A stretch of 64,000 nucleotides of DNA, taken from contig DAYH01000010.1 of assembly GCA_002506825.1 (NCBI GenBank), positions 46,988 to 110,987 of the forward strand, read 5' to 3'. The translations under genes were made by a program, and so were the position numbers. Numbering within the stretch: position 1 is the first letter of the stretch; each line of letters begins with the position of its first letter. The notes below the pieces were generated by a model, which was not told the origin of the DNA, searched no databases, and worked only from the letters and a program-made list of their open reading frames with translations. Of this stretch, positions 57,708 through 64,000 are shown one piece after another. This DNA is from Euryarchaeota archaeon UBA103 (GTDB taxonomy: Archaea > Thermoplasmatota > Poseidoniia > Poseidoniales > Thalassarchaeaceae).

Positions 57708-57744
57708 AGCGAACCTTCTACTATTGTGAGTGCTCCGGGAGTAC

Positions 57745-59616
57745 ATGGTCTGGCGCACGCTGGCACGTTACATTCGGTCTCTAGAGGACTCTGGAGAGCT
57801 AATTAGAGTAGCTGATCCAGTGGATGTGGAGCTTGAAGCCGGGTGCTTTGCAGATAGATTAGTGAAGAGGGGAGGTAGTGCGATTTTATTCGAGCAGCCT
57901 AGACTTCCTGATGGAACGATCAGCGAGATCCCTCTTGCAATGAATCTCTTCGGAACCAGGGACAGGACAAATCATGCCCTAGGGGTTAACAGGCCCGATG
58001 AGATAGGGAAAAGAATGGTTGCCCTGATGAAGCCCGACATCGGGGGAATACTGAAAGCCCCTTGGACTGGAATTGGCTTGGCCTTGGAAGGCATGTCAAT
58101 GGCTCCGATGAAAGTCAGGAGGGGCGCGTGCCAACAGATTGTGATAAGGGATCCAGATGTGACTAGGCTCCCCATACCCAAAACATGGCCAGAAGATGGT
58201 GGGAGATACATGACTCTGCCACTCGTAGTTACAGCGGATCCTGATACAGGAGTTCACAATATGGGGATGTACCGAAGTCAGATCTTCGGTCCCAAAGAAG
58301 TAGGTCTCCATTGGCAGGCACACAAACATGGAGCGGATCATGCCGATGCTTCTTCTGAAAAAATGCCAGTAGCGATCTGTCTGGGAGGGCCTCCTGAAGT
58401 TATGTTTAGTGCGATTTCGCCTCTTCCAGATAACCTTTCCGAGTATGAATTTGCAGGATTGCTCGGAAAGAGGCGTCTCAGAATCACGAAATGTGTTACT
58501 AATAATCTCCTAGTTCCGGCCGATTGTGATGTAGTCATAGAAGGATACATGATACCTGGTGAAACTAGGGAGGAAGGTCCTTTCGGGGATCACTTTGGAC
58601 ATTACTCTCTTGCTGATCAGTATCCTGTAATGCACATTGAGGCCATCACCCACAGAAAGGATGCCGTGGTACCAATGACAATAGTGGGAGTCCCGCCCAT
58701 GGAAGATGGATATCTGGGAGAGGCAATAGGTGATGCTTTCCTGCCTGTATTGAAATTTCAGCATAGGGACGTGTTAGATCTTTTTCTTCCGTTGGAGACT
58801 GGTTTCCATAATCTCGCCATAGTTTCGTCGAAGAAAAGGTATCCAAGACAGGGGAGAAAAACAGCACTTGGACTCCTCGGCGCAGGTCAGATGATGTTTC
58901 TGAAGACCATTGTAGCCGTTGACCCAACTCATAATGTAAAAGACCTGGATTCTTTGCTTGATGCCCTCGACTCCAAGGTTAATATTTCTGAAGATCTTAT
59001 AATTCTCCCAGGCATGGTTGCTGATTCTCTGGCCCATGCATCTCCTTGGGACAACATTCATGATAAATTATTGATTGATGCGACAACACCTATGGAAGGC
59101 GATCCGAGAAATAAGAGGGATTCACTGAAAGGATGTCCTGAGTCACTAGAAGTGTCTGTATCTGGAATAGAGGGAGTAGAACAAGCTCGATTCCTGAGGT
59201 CTTCTATGCTTGTTGTTACTACGAAAATTGAAGGTGGCCCTTCGCCGGATGAAAATGTCGAGGTGAATGATGAAGAGGGGGCTCTAAAACAACGATCCAA
59301 GATTCAGAGAATCATGGATTCTGTTTGGAATCTCGAGGGGGCTACAAATCTAAGATGGTTATTCATAACAGATTCGGATGTGGATTTGTTTGAGGAGGGT
59401 TGGATGAGAGTGTTACTTTGGCAGTTTTTCTGTAGATTCGACGTGGGTAGAGATTTACACTTTGACATAGATAAGAAAAGAGTTTGCTGGGATGCAACTG
59501 CGCCTATACCTTCACTAGAGGGCCCGGTTCCCGTGAGAAGGTGGCCAGGAGTCACATTACATGACGAGGATGTTCTCAATAGAGTAGATTCGTGGCTTGA
59601 GGAAGGAGGATTCTGA
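57745..59616 (+). CDS. UbiD-family decarboxylase (menaquinone-type)
   Basis: A 623-residue prenyl-FMN-dependent decarboxylase. Family features are RVADPVDVELEAGCFADRLV near the start, DVTRLPIPKTWPEDGGRYMT, EGPFGDHFGHYSLADQYPV (active-site Glu region) and VGVPPMEDGYLGEAIGDAF. The length fits the MqnL-type menaquinone decarboxylase rather than the shorter UbiD. An anhydromevalonate-phosphate decarboxylase role is known for other archaeal UbiD proteins. The adjoining UbiA gene, overlapping by one base, favours quinone synthesis. ATG 57745 after GGGAG is preferred over GTG 57730. The UbiX-type partner that makes prenyl-FMN is not in the window. Confidence 0.9.
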   Translation: MVWRTLARYIRSLEDSGELIRVADPVDVELEAGCFADRLVKRGGSAILFEQPRLPDGTISEIPLAMNLFGTRDRTNHALGVNRPDEIGKRMVALMKPDIGGILKAPWTGIGLALEGMSMAPMKVRRGACQQIVIRDPDVTRLPIPKTWPEDGGRYMTLPLVVTADPDTGVHNMGMYRSQIFGPKEVGLHWQAHKHGADHADASSEKMPVAICLGGPPEVMFSAISPLPDNLSEYEFAGLLGKRRLRITKCVTNNLLVPADCDVVIEGYMIPGETREEGPFGDHFGHYSLADQYPVMHIEAITHRKDAVVPMTIVGVPPMEDGYLGEAIGDAFLPVLKFQHRDVLDLFLPLETGFHNLAIVSSKKRYPRQGRKTALGLLGAGQMMFLKTIVAVDPTHNVKDLDSLLDALDSKVNISEDLIILPGMVADSLAHASPWDNIHDKLLIDATTPMEGDPRNKRDSLKGCPESLEVSVSGIEGVEQARFLRSSMLVVTTKIEGGPSPDENVEVNDEEGALKQRSKIQRIMDSVWNLEGATNLRWLFITDSDVDLFEEGWMRVLLWQFFCRFDVGRDLHFDIDKKRVCWDATAPIPSLEGPVPVRRWPGVTLHDEDVLNRVDSWLEEGGF

Positions 59617-60542
59617 TGGGCTTTAGGGATATTCTGGAGTTCATAAAAATTGAGCATACCCTTTTCTCTCTCCCCTTTGTCTTAATCGGATATGTTCTTG
59701 CTCACAATCAATTCATGGACGAACTTTCTTCACAAAAGTTTGGAGTCGATATCTTCTGGATCCTAATCGCAGCGGTTGGGGCTCGTGGACTTGCGATGAC
59801 TCTGAATCGGATAATAGATAGAGATATTGATGCCTCAAATCCTCGGACAGAAAATCGTCACCTGGTATCGGGTGTGATGTCAATGACTACCGCTTGGACA
59901 CTCTCTGCGATCTTTCTGATAATGCTGTTACTTGGGGCGTGGCAACTTAACGAAGTTGCGCTTATGATGGCGTGGCTCCCAGTCATAGTTTTCATCGTCT
60001 ATCCATATACAAAACGTTACACGTGGTTGTGTCATTTTTGGCTAGGGCTCTGTCTCGCACTTGCTCCTGCTGGAGCCTGGGTTGCTGTTGCGGCTGACGT
60101 ACATGGATGGGCCGCAATCACAGGAATCGATGGAGGGAATACCGATTTTCTTTGGTATCCAACAATTTTCTTTATCTCGCTGGGAGTGACTTTTTGGATT
60201 GCCGCGTTTGATATCAATTATGCAAGAATGGATATTGAGAGTGATCGGGAAGGTGGTATTCATTCATTCCCTTCTAGATTTAGCGAGACAGCTACAACTA
60301 GGACCTCTATACAACTCACTTTACTCTGGTTCGCCTGCTTCGCTATTTCGGATCCTATGGATGAGATTTGGTTTCTTGCCGCCGCAGGCCTGATGTCTGT
60401 GCTGAATATTGCAGTCATTCTCGCTAGAGAACAATTAGAAGACTTCCAAACAATCCTATTCCGCGTGTCTATGCTTACTGGATGGGTCCTACTAGTGGCC
60501 GTCATGATTATTGAGCCCTCGAATGATGGATTGTTAGATTGA
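59616..60542 (+). CDS. UbiA-family 4-hydroxybenzoate/MqnP-like polyprenyltransferase
   Basis: A 308-residue membrane enzyme with about nine hydrophobic segments. The first Asp-rich motif is NRIIDRDIDASNPRTENR and the second, DINYARMDIESDREGGIHS, is near residues 200-220. NPRTxNR matches the aromatic-acid prenyltransferases UbiA and MqnP, not archaeal lipid synthase DGGGPS, which has NDYxDxxxDxxNRPxRP. It should attach a polyprenyl chain to a quinone precursor. The ATG overlaps the UbiD stop by one base (TGATG). uvrB follows after six bases. Confidence 0.9.
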   Translation: MGFRDILEFIKIEHTLFSLPFVLIGYVLAHNQFMDELSSQKFGVDIFWILIAAVGARGLAMTLNRIIDRDIDASNPRTENRHLVSGVMSMTTAWTLSAIFLIMLLLGAWQLNEVALMMAWLPVIVFIVYPYTKRYTWLCHFWLGLCLALAPAGAWVAVAADVHGWAAITGIDGGNTDFLWYPTIFFISLGVTFWIAAFDINYARMDIESDREGGIHSFPSRFSETATTRTSIQLTLLWFACFAISDPMDEIWFLAAAGLMSVLNIAVILAREQLEDFQTILFRVSMLTGWVLLVAVMIIEPSNDGLLD

Positions 60543-60548
60543 GGCGAT

Positions 60549-62828
60549 ATGATGTTCTTACTACGATCTGATTACGAGACCGCAGGAGACCAAGAGCAAG
60601 CAATTGCTTCTCTGATAGAACAAGTTCGAGCAGATCAAGAACGCTGTATTCTCATGGGTGTGACCGGATCTGGAAAGACCTTCGCCATGGCAAATATCAT
60701 TCAAAGACTGGGGGTTCCAACATTGATTCTATCACATAATAAGACCCTAGCAAGACAGCTGTGGCAAGAGATGAGTGAGTTATTTCCAGAGAATGCTGTT
60801 GAGTATTTCGTCAGTTATTATGACTACTATCAGCCTGAAGCATACATCCCTGGTCGTGATCTCTATATCGATAAGGAGCTGCAGATGAACGAGAGGATAG
60901 AGCAGGAAAGATTCTCCACTGTGGCCTCACTTGTTTCTAGGCCTGATGTAATCACCATTGGTACTGTGTCAGCCATATACGGACTAAACCCTCCTGAGGT
61001 CTTTCAACAAAATCATTTGAGGCTGGAAATTGGACAGAATGCGGATCCTCAGGAAGTAGTTCGCGATCTTGTTGCACTTCAGTACCGTAGAGTAACTGGT
61101 GAGATTACGAGAGGAGATATCAGACTAAGGGGCGAGGTACTGGATATCTGGATGCCCAGCAGGGATGATCCGATTAGGGTCAGGTTTGGTTGGCAGGGCA
61201 TAGAGAGGATCCAGGTGTGTGAAGCAGTGTCTTGGGAGGTACTAGATGAATTCGAAGAGGCTTGGATACATCCGAGAGAGTTCTACATGACCAGTGAAGA
61301 AAGTTTCAATCAAGCACTGGAGGACATAGAGCATGAGCTTGAAGACAGGATAGGCTGGTTTGAAGAGAATGGGATGGACATCGAAGCGCATCGTCTCGAA
61401 GGCAGAACAAAGTTTGATTTGGAGATGCTAAATGAAATTGGTTCATGCAAGGGAGTGGAAAATTACTCCAGACATTTCGATAGAAGGAAGAAGGGGGAGC
61501 GTTCTTACTGCCTCTTAGATTTCTTCTCCAATAATGCAGAGAAGTTCCACGGCGGCTCTGAAAGATATCTAGTGATAATGGACGAGAGTCACGTTACCCT
61601 TCCTCAAGTGGGTGGAATGTATGGGGGGGATTTCTCTAGGAAGAAGAATCTCATAGATCACGGGTTCAGACTTCCTTCAGCTTATGACAATAGGCCCCTG
61701 AGAATTGATGAGTTTCAGAAGCTAGTACCTCAGATGATGTATGTCAGTGCAACACCGGGGGAGAGGGAGCTACGTCATCTGGCGGAAGTGACCGGGCAGA
61801 AAGTGCCTGAGGAGTTGTTACATGTTGGAGGAGGAGGGGGTTCTAAGACGGCTGAACTGAAGAAGAGATCGAAGTCTTCGACCATGGAAGATACAATATC
61901 AAAGATCGAAGGAGTGGTGAGAATGGAAATCCGTCCCACTGGATTACTGGATCCAAAAATAGTAGTCAAACCAACTAAAGGTCAGGTTCAACACCTTATG
62001 TCTGAGATCAATGCAAGGGTCGAGAAGAATGAACGAGTACTAGTCACGGTAATGACTATTAAATTTGCAGAGGAAGTTGCAGAATACTTAGACAGGAACG
62101 GCATAAAGGCACACTATCTGCATTCTGAAATAGATACTCTAGAGAGAACCGAGATAATCAAAGCTCTCAGACTGGGGCATATCGATGTGATTGTAGGGAT
62201 AAATCTACTACGTGAGGGGCTGGATATTCCTGAAGTCTCCTTAGTGGCCATATTCGATGCAGATAAGCAGGGTTTCCTAAGGAATGAGAGATCTTTGCTA
62301 CAGACGATAGGTAGAGCGTCCAGAAATCAGAACGGATTAGTAATTCTATATGCAGATTCTATTTCTCCATCCATGGAAGCGGCTATGGGGCAGACTATCT
62401 CAAGGAGGCGACGACAAGACCTGCACAATCAGGAAAATGGGATAGTTCCGCGAACAATCCAGAAAGCCCTGCCAACCATGGGCCAGGAAGTTGGGAGTCT
62501 GCTTGCCGGGACTGCCGGAAAGGGAGCAAAGGGGGGGAAGAGATTCATTGGTAAGTTCCAAAGTAAGAAGGGAGTGTCAGGATTAGCTCAGAAATTCTCA
62601 CTCGGAGCTGGAATGTGGAATACCTCAAGCTCTGTTCTTGATAATGTGAGCCAACCCGAGTTTGAGATCGATATCAGTGAGTCTGCAGATACTATGGAGA
62701 AAGTGGAGAATGATAAGACGGTCAGTAAGCTGGAGAGGGAAATGAGAGCGGCTGCAGAAAGATTAGACTTTGAGAGGGCTGCTCAGATTCGTGATAGAAT
62801 TCTCCAACTCCGCAACCCATCTAATTGA
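60549..62828 (+). CDS. uvrB: UvrB, excinuclease ABC subunit B
   Basis: A 759-residue UvrB, the helicase-like damage verifier of nucleotide excision repair. Walker A is GVTGSGKT (37-44), the beta-hairpin region is YYDYYQPEAYIPGRD, the DEAD-like motif is VIMDESHVTLPQVGGMY, and helicase motifs V and VI are VGINLLREGLDIPEVSLV and LLQTIGRASRNQNG. The UVR motif that binds UvrC ends the protein (LERE, ERLDFERAAQIRDRI). It is longer than the roughly 670 residues of E. coli UvrB because of a basic Gly-rich insert near 640-690 (AGKGAKGGKRFIGKFQSKK). It follows ubiA by six bases. Confidence 0.97.
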   Translation: MMFLLRSDYETAGDQEQAIASLIEQVRADQERCILMGVTGSGKTFAMANIIQRLGVPTLILSHNKTLARQLWQEMSELFPENAVEYFVSYYDYYQPEAYIPGRDLYIDKELQMNERIEQERFSTVASLVSRPDVITIGTVSAIYGLNPPEVFQQNHLRLEIGQNADPQEVVRDLVALQYRRVTGEITRGDIRLRGEVLDIWMPSRDDPIRVRFGWQGIERIQVCEAVSWEVLDEFEEAWIHPREFYMTSEESFNQALEDIEHELEDRIGWFEENGMDIEAHRLEGRTKFDLEMLNEIGSCKGVENYSRHFDRRKKGERSYCLLDFFSNNAEKFHGGSERYLVIMDESHVTLPQVGGMYGGDFSRKKNLIDHGFRLPSAYDNRPLRIDEFQKLVPQMMYVSATPGERELRHLAEVTGQKVPEELLHVGGGGGSKTAELKKRSKSSTMEDTISKIEGVVRMEIRPTGLLDPKIVVKPTKGQVQHLMSEINARVEKNERVLVTVMTIKFAEEVAEYLDRNGIKAHYLHSEIDTLERTEIIKALRLGHIDVIVGINLLREGLDIPEVSLVAIFDADKQGFLRNERSLLQTIGRASRNQNGLVILYADSISPSMEAAMGQTISRRRRQDLHNQENGIVPRTIQKALPTMGQEVGSLLAGTAGKGAKGGKRFIGKFQSKKGVSGLAQKFSLGAGMWNTSSSVLDNVSQPEFEIDISESADTMEKVENDKTVSKLEREMRAAAERLDFERAAQIRDRILQLRNPSN

Positions 62829-62852
62829 AGGTGGGTTAGTATTGCGGAAACT

Positions 62853-63836
62853 GTGAGCCGTTACTCGCGGGAAGACTTCGATGAGCCGGTGAAAGACTAT
62901 GATTTCTCTGCTATGGGAGATATAACCTCGTTAATTGATCAGATGTCTAAAGCAGGGGGTTTTACTGCGACAAAGCTGGCCTTTGCAAGAGATATCCTCA
63001 GAGATTCAATTTCCAAAGTGGGACCCGAGGGAATTCTGAACTGGATTTCATTTCCCGCGTGTCTTTGTGCCACAGGCACAAGGGGATTCTTCCTGGAAGC
63101 ACTGAAGAGCCGCTCATACAATGTGGTTGTGACGACTTGTGGAACTCTAGACCATGATATCGCGAGAACTTTCAGAGATTACTTCCATGGTGATTTCAGT
63201 CTTGATGACATAGCCTTGGGGGAACAAGGACTTAACAGACTAGGCAATGTAATTGTCCCAAACGAATGCTATGGGGAGATACTGGAGAATATTGTACTTC
63301 CATGGCTTTCTGAGATTGAAGCAGAGCGTCGAGCTTTGAATCCTGAAAACCCATGGTTGGGTTTTGGTAGTGTGGAGCTTTGCTGGGCATTGGGAGATAG
63401 AATTGAAGATGAGTCCTCATTATTACACTGGATTGCTAAAAATAGAATCCCAGTTGTCATTCCCGGGATTACAGATGGTTCGATAGGAGCCCAGATATTC
63501 ATGCACAGACAGAAATCTCCTGATTTTATGATTGATGTACTTGCTGACCAGCAGATTCTCTCTGACTTGACATGGACGGCAGAAGAAAGCCATGCACTGA
63601 TGGTAGGAGGAGGGATTTCGAAGCACCATGTAATCTGGTGGAACCAGTATAGGGGAGGCTTGGACTCAGCAGTTTCAATAACAACCGCACCAGAGTATGA
63701 TGGCTCTCTTTCTGGAGCAAGATTACGAGAGGCTATTTCATGGGGAAAAATTCGTCCAGAGGCATCTCAAGTAGTCGTTGAAGGTGATGCAAGCGTATTA
63801 TTGCCACTTCTCGGCGGAGATTTATTCTCTCAATAG
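62853..63836 (+). CDS. dys: deoxyhypusine synthase
   Basis: A 327-residue NAD-dependent enzyme that moves the aminobutyl group of spermidine to a lysine of initiation factor aIF5A. Motifs are VVTTCGTLDHDIAR for NAD binding, the spermidine-site region FGSVELCWALGDRIEDESS, and the catalytic Lys257 in GGGISKHHVIWWNQYRGGLD, followed by EYDGSLSGARLREAISWGKI. Only GTG 62853 serves as a normal start. This is a firm archaeal marker and implies spermidine and aIF5A in this organism. Confidence 0.96.
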   Translation: MSRYSREDFDEPVKDYDFSAMGDITSLIDQMSKAGGFTATKLAFARDILRDSISKVGPEGILNWISFPACLCATGTRGFFLEALKSRSYNVVVTTCGTLDHDIARTFRDYFHGDFSLDDIALGEQGLNRLGNVIVPNECYGEILENIVLPWLSEIEAERRALNPENPWLGFGSVELCWALGDRIEDESSLLHWIAKNRIPVVIPGITDGSIGAQIFMHRQKSPDFMIDVLADQQILSDLTWTAEESHALMVGGGISKHHVIWWNQYRGGLDSAVSITTAPEYDGSLSGARLREAISWGKIRPEASQVVVEGDASVLLPLLGGDLFSQ

Positions 63837-63899
63837 TACCATGAAAATTGATGTCTGACGTGAAAACGGCTAAGAGCGGCCTAGCACGCGGCAATTGAT

Positions 63900-64000
63900 A
63901 TGTCCGTCGAGAAGATGATGCATGATATGATAGAAATGCTAACAGATGCAATGGGTGATGCTGTAAAGCACGACAAGGGTAACAAGGCAGCTGGTACCCG
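63900..64000 (+). CDS. start of an Hc1/histone H1-like DNA-binding protein (partial)
   Basis: The first 33 codons of a gene cut by the window edge. After a Met- and Asp-rich helical start (MSVEKMMHDMIEMLTDAMGD) comes HDKGNKAAGTR, the conserved core of Hc1/histone H1-like proteins of Chlamydiae and Bacteroidetes, normally followed by RK and lysine-rich helices. Such small basic proteins compact DNA. The visible part lacks the lysine-rich tail. The call rests on one short motif, so confidence is moderate. Confidence 0.6.
   Translation, partial: MSVEKMMHDMIEMLTDAMGDAVKHDKGNKAAGT

Noticed and set aside
57651..57758. Arg-rich N-terminal extension of the GGR-family protein
   Set aside because: The family starts at the FAD-binding strand. 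The extension is encoded by the divergent promoter region with its GC-rich inverted repeat.
59616..60542. UbiA-family gene as the archaeal lipid enzyme DGGGP synthase
   Set aside because: Its first motif is NRIIDRDIDASNPRTENR, the aromatic-acid prenyltransferase type, not the NDYxDxxxD-xxNRPxRP type.

Overview
The window looks like a chromosome fragment of an uncultured marine euryarchaeon. The best fit is Marine Group II (Candidatus Poseidoniales), inferred from gene content without any database search. Archaeal markers are deoxyhypusine synthase, the wyosine enzymes TYW1 and TYW2, an archaeal-type ribosomal protein uS2, a geranylgeranyl-reductase family flavoprotein, a HAD-ECH fusion in the archaeal order, and TATA boxes about 25 nt before start codons that imply leaderless mRNAs. 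These sit among bacterial-type genes (UvrB, UvrC, oligoribonuclease, MsrA, AI-2E permease, an AlkB-like di-iron enzyme, an Hc1-like histone). Such mixing is typical of this group. Genes are tightly packed on both strands, with many 1-31 nt overlaps. I saw no rRNA, tRNA, CRISPR array, insertion sequence or prophage.

Layout. 1-9 kb: end of an unidentified gene, a secreted beta-propeller lipoprotein, a cold-shock protein, a membrane-anchored winged-helix regulator, an M29-like peptidase, a thiamine pyrophosphokinase-like protein, an AI-2E permease and two glycosyltransferases. 9-23 kb: a very large beta-helix/PKD surface protein, two tandem Lrp-type RAM proteins coupled to a secreted subtilase, a STAND-like ATPase with an N-terminal winged helix, UvrC, and a 980-residue exported protein of unknown function. 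23-33 kb: TYW2, a JAMM-motif protein, oligoribonuclease, an MFS transporter, two small membrane proteins, the operon guaB-msrA-alkB-like, two YbjQ-family proteins and TYW1.

33-46 kb: an ABC exporter operon whose FtsX permease carries an N-terminal DUF805 domain, a divergent glycosyltransferase pair sharing one TATA element, and a coupled three-gene operon encoding two exported proteins with Cys-His motifs plus a membrane protein. 46-54 kb: a beta-oxidation fusion enzyme, a hidden 51-codon gene, three winged-helix regulators in a row, tRNA-dihydrouridine synthase, uS2, a lipoprotein and an FKBP-type prolyl isomerase. 54-64 kb: a CcmF-like haem lyase, a GGR-family flavoprotein, a UbiD/UbiA pair probably for quinone synthesis, UvrB, deoxyhypusine synthase and the start of an Hc1-like histone gene.

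Expression signals fall into two classes. First genes of transcription units tend to have an AT-rich TATA-like box centred 24-28 nt before the start codon and no Shine-Dalgarno. Several internal or coupled genes, and one apparently single small gene, have AGGAG or AGGAGG exactly 8 nt before the start. This rule recovers the catalytic N-terminus of MsrA through a CTG start and exposes a small gene too short for ordinary ORF lists.
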